Assembly: GCA_008694505.1 (NCBI GenBank) | Contig: VZDJ01000046.1 | Span: 1,251,844-1,315,843 of the forward strand | Length of the DNA: 64,000 bases | Reading direction: 5' to 3' | Origin: Cyanoderma ruficeps | Lineage: Eukaryota; Chordata; Aves; Passeriformes; Timaliidae | Shown here: positions 12,201 through 23,551 of the stretch, one piece after another | How positions within the stretch are numbered: position 1 is the stretch's first letter | Layout of the letters: each line of letters starts with the position of its first letter | Made by a program: the position numbers and the translations under genes | Notes under the pieces: generated by a model | Told to the model about the DNA's origin: nothing | The model's database searches: none | The model's input: only the letters and a program-made list of their open reading frames with translations

Positions 12201-13079
12201 GAAAAAATGCTCTCCCAACTGCCTGCTCATGCTGGCCCCGAGGTGAAATCCCAATAAACAAGTTACAAACCAGACCAATTCATTTACATGGCTTGTCTGC
12301 CTTGAGGAGAGATTCACAGAAAAGAGGAATTGCAGAGGACTGGAATGAGTCACTGCACTGCCTGCAAGGCTGAAGGGAGCTGGGATCACTGGGCCTGTGA
12401 AATATTTGCTGCTAAAAGTAGATAATAGGAATATAAATATCTAAGCATCAATTTAAATATAAACATAAATATGAAATAAGCATAAATAGAGATATATTTC
12501 TTATAAATAAAACATAGGAATAGAAATATCCTATAAATTCAAAGCTGTACCAGGAGGAGAACATCCACAGTCACCTCGTCAGTCCTATGTGGAGCAATAC
12601 ATGAATTTTAATGGCCATTTCTGAAAATTTTGGGGAGGGGAGAAAGAAACTCATAATCCATGGAGAGCAGGGGTTGCCCTGAGGTCAGGTTTCTTTCTCA
12701 TGACTGATTTTGGTGACACTGCAGACACCCTAAAGCCATCTCAGGGATGCTGTTTGTGCCATCCTGCTGCCCAAGGAATGTCCTTACGACCTGTAAGGTT
12801 TGACAGTGCAAAGGAACCCAGAAAAAAATTGGAATAAGCACTAAGAATACAGCTATTGCAGTGGGTAAAATAGGTTTGGGATCCTGCTCTGGTATTGAGG
12901 CCTGCTGGAATAGCCCACTGCTATTTTATTAAACTGACTTTCCAAAGTATGATGTTCCATCCAAAACATTCATCAGGAATGATCCACACTACCTTCCCCC
13001 ACGAGACACTCCCAGAAATTCTTTGGGAATGTGCTATTTCTCCCTGGCACAAGGCACAGCAAGGAGTATTGTAGCAATA
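9263..13079. other. No gene recognised
   Basis: About 3.8 kb. It holds an A-rich CAAAA-type tract (9446-9492), the CR1 tail at 10380-10445, a 21-bp local duplication (AAAACCTTGATGCCAGTCT, 10580-10622) and an A/T-rich patch at 12415-12540. Confidence 0.5.
10380..10445 (+). repeat. CR1 LINE 3' tail fragment
   Basis: GATCTTGGAGGTCTTTTCTG followed by AATTCTGTGATTCTCTG is the CR1 3' terminus with its ATTCTGTG-type end. Confidence 0.75.
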
Positions 13080-13240
13080 TCACTACAGGGATGATCAGCT
13101 TGAGTGTCTGGGAATGTTCCTTGGCACTTTATGGACACGATTTCAATTGTTAACAGCGCTGTCTACGTGGTTAAATCCAACCTGCACACCTGGTGTTATG
13201 GTAGCAGGTCACAGGGCAATGCACCAATGTCACTGTGGTC
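13080..13240. repeat. CR1-tail-associated repeat, copy 1
   Basis: This segment (for example GGTTAAATCCAACCTGCACA and GTAGCAGGTCACAGGGCAAT) is homologous to 14866-14990 and, in reverse, to 16182-16330. In each case it abuts the 3' terminus of a CR1 copy. I do not recognise the family. Confidence 0.6.
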
Positions 13241-13242
13241 TT

Positions 13243-13389
13243 TCTTGGGGCCACAGAATGGTTTGGGTTGGAAAAGACCTTAAAGCCCATCCCATTCCAC
13301 CCCCCTGACATGGGCAGAGACACCTTCCACTATCCCAGGCTGCTCCAAGTCCTGTCCAACCTGGCCTTGAATACTGCCAGAGATCCAGG
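13243..13389 (-). repeat. CR1 LINE fragment, left part, split by an LTR
   Basis: CACAGAATGGTTTGGGTTGG to GAGATCCAGG is a CR1 3' end in reverse orientation; it resumes at 14101 after an inserted LTR. Confidence 0.85.
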
Positions 13390-14097
13390 TGTTATAAACG
13401 AGGCCATAGATCCAGTTGGTAAAAATAGCCAATTGTTTATTGAAAACAAAATGACTACTGGAACATCAGAAGGAGTCAGGCTAGTCCCGACCCCTTTACA
13501 ACAAGCCAGAGTTACAAAAATAGTGTGGTACCATACGGGCACTTCCCCCTTTAGGAAGAATGTCCCTCAGAGAAAAGGCGCTCCCTCAGGCTGTCAGTCC
13601 TTTTTATCTCCTTCTTTCTTCTGCTGATTGGTCGGTTTTGGATCCTTGAGACGATTGCTCATTTCCCAGGGTTCTATTGGTCCTTAGCAGGAGCTCCTCT
13701 GGACCAATCATTCTTTCCTGCCTTCGGATGATTGGTCGGTTGTGTCCACCAATCACTGACCCGGAGTGATGTCCTGATTTGGAGCCTTCTGAGGGAAGGA
13801 AGATCCCTTCTTTCTTCTCTCTGTCTGGGGTCAGCCTTGCAAATACTCCAGCGCTCTTTAACTGTAACTCCTTACACTGGTGACTATTCAGAACTATAGT
13901 AACAATTATACAAACTTGCAATTACAATGGTACAAAATGTAGTAACAACTCGTAAAAAGTTACTGAGGGGAGTGACACTTATGAGATACATGAACATTTG
14001 TGACAGACACGTACAAAGTTGCAAACAGAAATGAAACTTTTAAGATACATATCTATACACTTACACCTAAAATGTCTAACTTTAAACCTTTACGACA
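13390..14097 (-). mobile_element. Solo LTR with multiple CCAAT boxes, 708 bp, nested in CR1
   Basis: The plus strand runs from TGTTATAAACG to TTTACGACA, so the LTR reads TGTCGTAAAGG...TTATAACA on the minus strand. A minus-strand AATAAA lies near its 3' end (13437-13442). Five CCAAT/ATTGG boxes between 13630 and 13770 mark a promoter-like U3 region. The CR1 sequence continues on both sides. A TSD is not clear because the right flank is a run of seven G. No other copy occurs in the window. Confidence 0.75.
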
Positions 14098-14100
14098 GGG

Positions 14101-14222
14101 GGGGCGCCACAGCTTCTCTGGGAAACCTGTTGCAGGGCTTCCCCACCCTCACAGGGAACAATTCCTTCCCAATATCCAATCTAAACCTGACCTCCTCAAA
14201 TTAAAGCCATTTCCCCTTGTAA
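14101..14222 (-). repeat. CR1 LINE fragment, right part of the LTR-split copy
   Basis: CGCCACAGCTTCTCTGGGAA through CCCAATATCCAATCTAAACC to GCCATTTCCCC continues the copy of 13243-13389. Confidence 0.85.
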
Positions 14223-14865
14223 ATGTGACAAAAGTCTAGAAAACCATTCTTGGCCAAAAAGACTCTTTGCCACATTAGCAGAAGACATTTTGGCAAAAGA
14301 TCTGTAGGGTTTGAGTGAAAACCCTTGATCCTCTGTTTATTTCTGCTCTACCAACACTCAGCTGCTCCTCGGGTTTAGCGCAGGGATGCAGCAGAGCTTC
14401 CAGAGCAGAGATCACACAGGGCTCCTTGAGGGAGGGCAGGAATTCAGCCCCTCCTTTTACACAGGGGCTGAATATCAGGCTTGTGGGCCTGATGTTTCTG
14501 GGTCTGAGAGATTTTAGCCTGCTAGCAGCTGATAACTTTTTCCCAAGGAAAAATTTCTCAAGAAAGCTTCTTCTCGAAACAATCTTGGCAAACAACTCTC
14601 CTTTCTCAAAACAATCTTTCTCCAGGGGGTGTTTTGCTGTTTCTCCGGTTTAACCCACGGGATTAGAGAAGTGATGTTCCTATTCACCAAACATGTTAAG
14701 TCTGTACCAGAACACCTTATGAAAAGTATTAAGAATTACACAATAAAAATCTTTTTTCTATGCTCTTTGCCTTCTGAAATATTTGGAGTCTTTCTTTCAT
14801 GTTCTACAGCAACGCAGGCTGGTGCAGAGATGTGGAAAAAGTCTGAACAACAACCAAACCTGATC
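14223..14865 (+). other. Unrecognised segment, LTR-like with polyadenylation signal
   Basis: No gene seen. It contains AATAAAAATC at 14742-14751 followed by T-rich sequence and resembles an LTR in composition, but I could not define termini or a TSD. It lies between a CR1 and copy 2 of the CR1-tail-associated repeat. Confidence 0.3.
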
Positions 14866-14990
14866 CTCGTGGACATAATTTCAACATCCACAGGGCTGTT
14901 CAGGGGGTTAAATCCAATCTGCAAACCTGATTTTACTGTAGCAAGGTCACAGGTCAGCGTATCAATTTTGGTCATTGTGGTTTTTTATAG
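14866..14990. repeat. CR1-tail-associated repeat, copy 2
   Basis: GTGGACATAATTTCAACATC, GGTTAAATCCAATCTGCAAA and GTAGCAAGGTCACAGGTCAG match 13080-13240 and the reverse of 16182-16330. It is followed by TATAGAGTCACAGGATGG, a CR1 terminus, as in copy 3. Confidence 0.6.
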
Positions 14991-15061
14991 AGTCACAGGA
15001 TGGTGACTGCTCCTCGTGCTGTGTCTCCATCAAGGCAAAGCACAGATATAAAAGAGGGATT

Positions 15062-15112
15062 GATAGAATTAAAGAGTGGTTTGTGTTGGAAGGGACCTCA
15101 AGGATCATTCCT
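15062..15112 (-). repeat. CR1 LINE 3' tail fragment
   Basis: GAGTGGTTTGTGTTGGAAGG then GACCTCAAGGATCATTCCTG is a CR1 3' end in reverse orientation, separated by about 65 bp of other sequence from the short CR1 terminus at 14991-15005. Confidence 0.7.
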
Positions 15113-16052
15113 GCAGTTAGGAAGAGTTGCCTGAGGTATCATGCACAGGAAAGAAAAGGAAAGTTGTTTCTTCATGCTGTGGGAATGGGGAATGGGAGAA
15201 GGACAATGAGTTAATAAGCTTTGATCCCTTTTTCAAGTGCCTCCAACAGCTGCCGGGCCCTCCTCCCTTCCTCCTTTTGGGCTCCCTGCCAGGGCACTGC
15301 ACCTCTTGAGCAAGGAGGGAGCAGCTCCTCTGCATTTTAATGCCTTGCAGCTCCTACAGGGCCAGGCTGGGCCAGAACACGCCTCTCACAGCGTGTTTTT
15401 AATTTCTAAGATGCAGAAGGCTGTGCAACCCTCGGGGACACCCCCGTGGTGCATCCCCCAGCAATGCAGGGATGCTCCAATGCAGCCTGCAGGAAAGGGC
15501 AAAGCTGCAGCACACAGAGCACACACCAGAGGATGTGTTTGCTGCATCTGCCTGGCAAGGAAATCCTCCAGGTGCCTCTTCTGCAGTCGGAAAATGGCCC
15601 ATGAGGGGCACCTGGCTCTTACCTATGTCTCACCTGTCACAGCTGCCAGCACAGGTGTGGCACCTGAGCTGTCACTGCAGGAGGTCAGGTCGTGGTGTTT
15701 GGTGAATAAATACTTTTGGTAAAAGGCAAAAGTTGTCTGAGGTTATGCACTGAATCAGAGGGAGCTCTAGAGAGCCCAGGCTTGTTCCCACCACTTGGGA
15801 TTTAGCTCCTTCTCTGATTCCAGCTGAGGAGTTGACTCTGGAAAAGCCAGGGGCAATTTGGCTGTGCAGCCTGTCCTTGTGCTAAACAGGATTAAGCTGA
15901 GCTCAACCAACAAGCAAATCCTCTTCTGTGCCAGAGAATTTTATTTCAGGGTAGAGCAGAATCCTTCAGTCCCAAGGCACACATGCAGACAAATTGTGTG
16001 CAGTGACTCCAGCATCCCGAAATCCCACCTGACCCTCCTAAACATGGATCCC
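15113..16052. other. No gene recognised
   Basis: A G/C-rich stretch of about 940 bp. A 161-codon open frame (15237-15722) ends beside an AATAAA but has no recognisable domain, repeat or splice structure, so I do not call it a gene. Confidence 0.5.
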
Positions 16053-16181
16053 TAGAATGGTTTGGGTTGGAAAGAACCTTAAGGCTCACTCAGTTCCAAC
16101 CCCCTGCCCATGGAGAGGGTTGGAATTAGACGAGCTTTAAGGTCTTTTTCCAACTGAAACCATTCTGTGACTCTATAAAAA
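16053..16181. repeat. Inverted pair of CR1 3' tails
   Basis: The left half (16053-16117) is a CR1 3' end in reverse orientation (AGAATGGTTTGGGTTGGAAA) and the right half (16118-16181) is one in forward orientation (AACTGAAACCATTCTGTGAC). They meet near GGAGAGGGTTGG and could fold into a hairpin. Confidence 0.8.
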
Positions 16182-16330
16182 AACACAATGACATTGACCT
16201 GTGACCCTGCTACGGTAAAATCAGGTTTCAGATTGGATTTAACCCCCTAGATAGCCCTGGGAATGCTGAAATTATGTCCACAAAGTACCAGGGAACATTT
16301 CCAGGCACATTTTCAATAGATCACCTATGT
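16182..16330. repeat. CR1-tail-associated repeat, copy 3 (inverted)
   Basis: The reverse complement aligns with 13080-13240 and 14866-14990. It directly follows a CR1 terminus (ACTCTATAAAAAAACACAAT), the same junction as in copy 2. Confidence 0.6.
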
Positions 16331-17006
16331 AGTGAAATTGTTTTAATGCCCCTTGGTGTTTCTTGGGTTTGTTTTTCTGCTGCTACTCCTGCCTGCATAA
16401 AAATGTGATTAAAAAAGTAAAATAAATGAGCCTGATCAGACCCCTGATCAGCTTGAGAAATTTCTCTCACAGCTACACTAAGTAAAACAAAGCTATTTTA
16501 GGACAAGAAAAATTCAGAAAGAGAAAGTTTGAGAGGCTCCTGAGGCTTTGTAAAATCAGTTCAAAATTTGAGGCCCTTAGGTAGCAGTGGCAATACTCTT
16601 ACATGGTGTGGACAAGGCATCTTTTTTCTTTAATATCCTCGTTGGAAGCCTTCCAAATGGCTTATCAGTGGTGATTTTTAATCAAAACAGACAGTGCACA
16701 GAGGTCAGCTGTGGGGATGGCACTAACTGGAGCTCTGGCTGGACTCAGCAGTGATGGCACTGGCAGCTCAAAAGAACATTTTGGCCAAGTGGAAGCTCAG
16801 AAAGCTCTCAGCAGACTCCTCAGCCTTGGTTTTGATCCAGGAATGGTCATGACAGGGAAGCTTGTCACAAAGTATTAACCATAGGCCTGTCTGGAGGGAG
16901 AGGTGACAGCAGGCAGGGAGATCTCCCTGATGTCACCCACACAAGGAGACGTGGAGATCTCCATCCAGGGCCAAATTCCTCCTCTCCAACATGCTGTGTT
17001 AACAGA

Positions 17007-17158
17007 AAACTCCCCCTCCCTGGAAGTGTCCAAGGCCAGGAAGGACTTGGAGCGACCTGGGATAGTGTGAGGTGTCCCTGCCCATGGCAGGGGGTGGAAT
17101 GGGTGATTTTTAAGGTCCCCTCCAACCCAAACCATTCTGGAATTCTGGGATTCTCAGA
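17007..17158 (+). repeat. CR1 LINE 3'-end fragment
   Basis: CCCTGGAAGTGTCCAAGGCC through GTCCCTGCCCATGGCAGGGG to CCCAAACCATTCTGGAATTC is a forward CR1 3' end. Confidence 0.85.
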
Positions 17159-17286
17159 ATGAGTCTGTGAGGCCAATGTAATTCAGCATATTTTGGTCAA
17201 TCTTTGTGGTGCTGGCAACTTTTTTGTTTTGGCTGCACCCCTAATTCAAGCTCGCATCTTGCTCAGTTAGCACAAGTCATTCTCTG

Positions 17287-17316
17287 GAAGTTAATTCTGT
17301 GATTCCATGATTCTGT
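17287..17316 (+). repeat. CR1 terminal octamer repeats
   Basis: AATTCTGTGATTCCATGATT followed by CTGTGG is the 8-bp repeat that ends CR1 elements, here without the body of the element. Confidence 0.5.
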
Positions 17317-18693
17317 GGCAGGATTTCTTACAACAGAGGTCCTCCTCTGCTTGTCAAGCTCTTCTTTCTCCACTTTAATTCACCTTCTAGGCAGACAAAA
17401 AATAAAAAATCCACTAGGGAATGCTTTTATTTCAACAAAACTTATCCATTTAGCCCATCTCAGTGAATGAAAAAGGATGGCTTTGCCTATCTGCACGTGC
17501 TCAGATCATCCCAGTGTCCATGGATCAGAAGGCTTCATTATTAAAAGATGTAAATGAATTAATAAAGAAACCTTCAAATGCACCTTTGCGGCTGTTCCAG
17601 GGGTCAGACTACCATGTTTCTCAGAGTAAACCAGGCATGGCACAGAGCTCAGGAAAATTTAAACCACATACACCAAACCAAGCCTCCAATATTAAAAAGC
17701 TGCCTGATATGTTTTCACATGAGGTCGTATTAACCGAGCTGCCATGACTTAGACAAACAAAACAAAAAGTCTCGTTCGTTCAGATTTCGCACAGAAAACA
17801 ACACTGGTCTGGCCAGTGAGCAGAAATGTTCCTCTGCGATGGTGTCTGGAACAGGACAAATAAAAACAACTTTTTGCCTCAAACAGAGACCCACTCCTGG
17901 TTATTTCGGGGTTGAAAGGAGGTCTGTGAATGCCTCTTCAATGTCCTTGTTTCTCTGTGGCTTTTGGCTCGGTAGATAAATATCAAGCATTCCCAAAAGA
18001 TGTTGTGAGAAGGTATCCTGGGGTAAAAGAGATAAAATTGCAGCAAGAGAACAAGATCAGGGGGATGAGTGAGACCAGGGACAAAAGAGCGGGGAAACAT
18101 TTTTGGCCTTTTGTAACTTTGATTGCAAATTTGGTCTGTGCTTGGAGTGTCTTTGTAATTCTTTTTTTACATTGGATTTCAATGCTCTACCAGCAGCTGC
18201 GAGTCAGCCACTGCTTCCTACCACTGGCTCAAGACTTCACCAGAACTCCTTGAATTTCTGCATGATGAGAAGCTGCTCTAAATCCCACCAGTGGCTGGGA
18301 AACCAAATCTCAATTGTCTCACTTCCAGTTGGATTTTGTGGCGGGAGTGTTTTGTGAAAAAGCTTTTGGAAGCCAACATGGAAAATGTGACTTTTTCCTC
18401 CAGAGCCTTTCCAGAGAAAGTTTATCTGTAAGGACACAGGCTGTCCTAGGCCATTCCTCTTAGGGCCGGGGAGAATGAATCTTTCACCCTTCTGTTTAGG
18501 GCACTGGTGAGGTTGTTCAGTCAGCTTCTTCCTTAGCAAGACCACCTTTGCCACATTTGCTTCCCTCTTTGATATCCTACAACTCTGTGGACAACTTGCA
18601 ATTACTGAGATGTATTTTTGGAGCCCAAAGCTAATTTGGAGAAGCATCACCAGCACCAACAGAAGCTGCTGTGAGGAGAAGGAACAGCTGGGA
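17317..18693. other. No gene recognised
   Basis: About 1.4 kb between a CR1 tail and a family C LTR, without a recognisable exon or repeat. Confidence 0.5.
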
Positions 18694-19371
18694 TGTCTTG
18701 GGTTGCAATGCAGGATGTAACCAAGGGTGTGTGCTCTATTTTCATCTGTTGAAACAGGTGTGGCAGTGTTCTTTATCTCTTCCAGGACCCATCCTCCCTC
18801 CAGGGGATATCTGCTGTCCATGGGCCATCCAGGCTCACTGCAGGGCTGATACAATTCCATCATCCCATTGAGAGATGCTCCACCCAGGGGGAGGAGCCCA
18901 GCATTCCTACCTGGATCAAACCTGGGATTCAGAACACCAGCACAGCCTGTTTGCACTGGATTCCCAGAGGGAGACCAGACCCATCTCAGCACCACTGGAC
19001 CTTCAGAGGAAAACTGCACCCTTCTACAGGATCATCTCTGCTCCAACAGAACCACATCTGTCACTGCAGGAGGACTTGATTGGACTGCCACCAACACCCT
19101 GACCAACAGGGGGTCAGGTTGTGCTCTGACTCTGTCAGTGTTTCTAGGATTTTTTTTGTTGTTGCTTGCTTGGTTGTGTTTTTTTTTGGTACTACCACAT
19201 TTGTATTTTTAATATTCCTAGTAAAGAAGTGTTATTCCTATTCCCATATCTTTTTCTGAAAAGCCCCTTTTTTTCAAAATTATAATAATTCAGAGGGAAG
19301 GAGTTTACATTCTCCATTCCAAAGGAAGCTCCGGCTTTCCCTGGCAGACACCTGGCTTTCAAACCAAGACA
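18694..19371 (+). mobile_element. Solo LTR, family C (ERVL-like), 678 bp
   Basis: Starts TGTCTTGGGTTGC and ends AAACCAAGACA, inverted termini of the family. Flanks TGGGA and AGGGA are a probable 5-bp TSD with one mismatch. The 260-codon open frame on the opposite strand (18237-19019) is a by-product of the LTR sequence, not a gene. Confidence 0.85.
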
Positions 19372-20402
19372 AGGGAAAAGCAAAAGAGGATTCCAGCCTT
19401 TTGCATAAACCCAAAGACGTTGAGGTAGACGACCCTTTTGCATAACACGTTCCTAGATGGTAAGAGGAACTGAGCCAGGACAAAAACTCCCAGCAACAAA
19501 CCCTTCTCCGTGCATGAAATTCTTGGTGTTTTGATGACTCGTGTTTGCAAGGTCACCTTGTCTGGGAGCAGCCCTTTCCCTCCTCCTCTCACCATCGTGG
19601 GCAGTGACATAACGTGCAGAAGTGTTTACATCCTCCTGGAAGAGCAAGAAACTGGAAATAAAACATGGGAAAAATGCAATTCCGGCTCAGTCATGAAGTG
19701 CTTTGATAAAAATAAACCGAGATATCAGATAAATACATTCCTAAGTTACCAGGGAGGGATGAGGCGCTCTGAAAACCTCACTGAAAATGCAAGCGGTAGT
19801 GGGTAAACATTTCCTATGATATCCAGTGGTTACCATTTCACTGCTGTCAGTTTCCATTTCCAGACATTTAGGAAGCGCAGGAAAACAGTTTTCAACCTTC
19901 CTGAAGGAGCTGAAAACAGGCTCTTCATGTGCAGGAAGACGGAGGCAGTGGAGAAGGTGGAGGAAAGCAGGAGCTCTGTGAACATCCCGAATGCCAAAGA
20001 TCTTGGCTCCATCTTCAGCTGCAGCCCCGTTTCTCCCACAGTGGCAACATTATCCAGAGTTTGATGTAAGTTTTTTTCTGTTTGGGATCTTGGAAGATGT
20101 AGTGTTGCCCTTGGACTGTACTGGCTTGTCAAAAACTGTCCCAAACAATAAATTAAAATTCAGATCAATAGATTTTGTACCCAAAGAAAAAGAAAAGGCT
20201 CCTTGTTTCATAGCAGTTACTGTCAAAAAAAAAAAAAATCATGATATGCAACAGTGGGTGAGTTGTCCTGGCCAGGCATCAGACACTGTCACTGCTGACA
20301 TCTCCAGCTAAACCAGTCCCAGGGAACTCTTTATTCAAGGAGAGAAATGGGCACTTTGGGTGAGGTTTCAGCTGCCGAAAAACAGGCTTGGAGAGCCTTA
20401 GC
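19372..20402. other. No gene recognised
   Basis: About 1 kb between a family C LTR and a CR1; an A run lies at 20226-20237. Confidence 0.5.
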
Positions 20403-20641
20403 AGCAGGTTTAGATTGGATATCATGAAGAAATCCTTCCCTGTGAGGGCGGTGAGGTCCTGGCACAGGGTGCCCAGAGAAGCTGTGGCTGCCCCTGGATC
20501 CCTGGAAGTGTCCAAGGCCAGGTTGGATGGAGCTTGGAGCAGCCTGGGACAGTGGAAGGTGTCCCTGCCCATGGCAGGGGGTGGAATGGGATGAGCTTTG
20601 AGGTCCCTCCCAACCCAAACCATTCCGCGATTCCATGACAT
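20403..20641 (+). repeat. CR1 LINE 3'-end fragment
   Basis: A well-preserved forward copy of about 240 bp, from GGTTTAGATTGGATATCATG through CTGGCACAGGGTGCCCAGAG and CTTGGAGCAGCCTGGGACAG to CCATTCCGCGATTCCATGAC. Confidence 0.9.
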
Positions 20642-23441
20642 TGACCAATTCTCCCAGAATTACAAAGAGATTCACCGTAAAAATGCAACCCAGGAAGTAA
20701 AAACGTTGTTTCAACTTCAACAGATTAATGGCACAGTTGAGAATTCGGGCTGAGAAGTTTGTCTGAGCTGGTTTCACGGATGCTGAGCTGCCTTTGTTGT
20801 GGCCACAAAATTAACTTGTGGAAAAACGCCTCGATACAATCGCGCATTTGAGAAGGGACAGAGTCAGCGGAGAGCAGAGCACATCTCTTGTCACACGTGC
20901 AGCAGGATAAATGGAGTAAGCAAAAGGTCTGGTTTGTTATTGCTCCCATCTGGAGGGTAAACCTGACATTTCTATCTGCCAATAGCAATTTATCGTGAAG
21001 CTGAGCCGCGGGGAAGGTTTCCTCATGCTAAATCAATGAGCAGAAGAAATGAACCTTGTGTTACAACCAAATGAGAAGCTTAATCACAGCCTACATGTCT
21101 GGCTGCATAAATAATTCAAATACACGCAGCTGCAATTTCAATATTTTAAACTCAAACCTCCCAAACAGCCCTGTGAAAAACAAAAAATTAATATTCCATT
21201 AGTAAAGAAACGGAATAAATTGATGTTCAGGTTTGTTCTCACTTTGTCTTTGGGGAAGAAAGAACTTTTTACAACTCACGAGGAAAATAACTGTATTAAC
21301 GATCATGTGGGGGTTATTCTATCCCAGTTAAACTCTCTTTGCTGGAGCCCAGGTCAAATTCTCTGTTGAACCCACAGTGACCCAAAAAATTATTCCTGTC
21401 ACTGATCCAAGGTCATGAATTTTAGGTGTATTATTGAGGGCAGAAAATGTTTTCTCCACTTTTCTTAAAAGCTCTGAATTTATATTTTTTTTACAAATGG
21501 GAATATTCACTAAGTGCTAATGTAGCAAAGATAATTATGTTCTTAACAACAGCAGTGTCCTTTTTGGTGACAAGTATTTTTTAATACTGTAATATTGTTC
21601 AAGGTTTCCATGCGCATTGCTCACTAACACATTCTTATTACAAGATTTTGATTTCAAAATTAACAGAGAGCAGAAGCAAACCCCAGTTATTTCTATAAGG
21701 AGAGAGTACTGGATATACTGTGAGGTGTGCAGGTGTGTATTTCAAGAAAAACTGTAATTGTTGCCACTTTCCTCCCTCAGCTTTGAAGTGAAATGAGTTC
21801 GTGCAGCATCTTCTCCATCACACACTTTTTACTGGTGTTATTTCCCATGACACACCTCTTTCTTCACAAGAGCTTGTTGTCACTTTTTGTATTCACTGAT
21901 CTGACAGGACTCAGACTAGCTGTGTCTCACAAGGCCAAGGACAGCTGTGGATGCTGCTGATCCATCCATTCCTTGGAATTCCAGGTTCTCCTCGGCAGCA
22001 CCTCTGCAATCATCACCTTGGACCTTCCCAGAGGAGTTCACATCCATCCCTAAATCCCTCCTTTATGGTTTCCATGCAATGCACTCAGCCAGAGGAGGAC
22101 TTTGTGTGGTGCACATCTTGCCCCTTTCAAAGAGAAAAACTGGGAATTTCAGTCTGTCTTCTCTTTTTTTATTCCCGAAGTCTTAAATCAGACAACCCAG
22201 GGTTATTTAAGTATATTTAAATTGAGTATAAATTTATCTGCTGTACCCGCACAATAATTCCTCCTAAACTGAATTAACTACATCAACAAGAACTTTCTAG
22301 AAAGGAGTTCTGCTGAGTGCCTCGGTGGCATTAATTGCTGCTTAATTGACACCTAAAACCAGGTGAGAGGATTTTTTCCTACAGAGTCAAGGCAACAATA
22401 ACAATTCTCTTTGTGTTTACAAAGCTGACAATAGTTTTTTCACACCCTGTCCCACCTAGAAGAGGGAAACCAGCCGTTGCTCTGTGTGCAGTGAAACGTA
22501 GCTTTTCAGCTTATGTCTGTAGAGACATTGTTTTTCTGCAGAGAAACATTGGGAGGAAGGTTTGTCCACATGCTATGGCTGAATTCTGCCTGTGGGATCT
22601 ATTCCTGATGTGAGGAATTTGTACTCGCCCTGTTAAGACTGGGTGAGGAAAGCAAAGCTGTTCAACTGAGGTGCTCGCACCTGAAGAAGGTCAGAACAGC
22701 TTTAAATCCGGGTTCAGAATTAACAGAAACTCAGAACAAAGGAAATTTTCATTCTCCACGTCACCAAGCTGTGCTGTGCTAGTTTAAATTTGGTCATTTT
22801 TTTGGTTCCTGGAATGTAAAATGTTTGGTGATGAACTTCTGCAGCCAGGTGACAACAGTGAGGACTCTCATTTATCTTCACCACTGAAGTGCTTCAAACC
22901 TGAGTGCCAGCCTGCACTCCTCCAGCCCCTTGCCAGCCTTTGGCTCCTCAAGGACTTGTTCACCTCCTGGCAAGAGATGTGTTCCAGCTGTGTGCGGGAC
23001 CCCTTCTCAAAGCTCCCTGGAAATTTCTCTCTTGTTGGAGCAACTGCTGCTTCAAACTTTGCATTAACAACACCTAAAATGCTTTTCCCCTGTGAACAGA
23101 CCGAAGCACTTGATGTTGTATCTGAAGAATTTCACTCCTGTTCAAGGCTTGGGCAACTTCCAGAGCTGGCATATTACTATGGATGTGAGCAGCTCTCCAA
23201 AGAATGTTGCATTAATTTACATTTTGCACCGTAATTAGATTGGATTTGAATGATGAGACTTGCTGAATTCTATTCATCTTCTATTGGTGTTAGAAAAGGT
23301 GCTCATTGACTCTTTCCACTCCTGAGCTCCACAGAACCCTTGTGTTTCTAATCTGCCACAAGAATGACCAGTGTATTATAACTACAGACAAATAAATCAT
23401 CGTGTACAGAGAAGAAATGAACTGATGCAGTTGGATATGAA
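20642..23441. other. No gene recognised; largely unique A/T-rich DNA
   Basis: About 2.8 kb with no recognisable repeat. A 137-codon open frame (22821-23234, plus) is the longest here; it has ten cysteines and no known domain. The stretch 20.8-21.7 kb looks unusually repeat-free for this window and could hold a conserved noncoding element, which I cannot test. Confidence 0.4.
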
Positions 23442-23551
23442 ATCCCAGAATGCCAGAAAGGTTTGGGTTGGAAAAGAACTTAAAACCCACCTTGTTCCAC
23501 TCCCTGTCAAGGGCAGGGACACCTTCCACTAGAGCAGGTTGTCCAAAGCAA
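23442..23551 (-). repeat. CR1 LINE 3' tail fragment
   Basis: GGTTTGGGTTGGAAAAGAAC through CAGGGACACCTTCCACTAGA in reverse orientation. Confidence 0.85.

Noticed and set aside
15237..15722. 161-codon open frame followed by AATAAA
   Set aside because: No recognisable protein family; the AATAAA next to the stop is suggestive, but there is no further support.
18237..19019. 260-codon open frame on the minus strand, the longest in the window
   Set aside because: Its N-terminal half is the antisense of a family C LTR, and near-identical frames occur in the other copies (5785-6141, 52180-52464, 57371-57805). It is a by-product of the repeat.
20331..20777. 148-codon minus-strand frame
   Set aside because: It is mostly the reverse strand of a CR1 3' end, which often stays open by chance.
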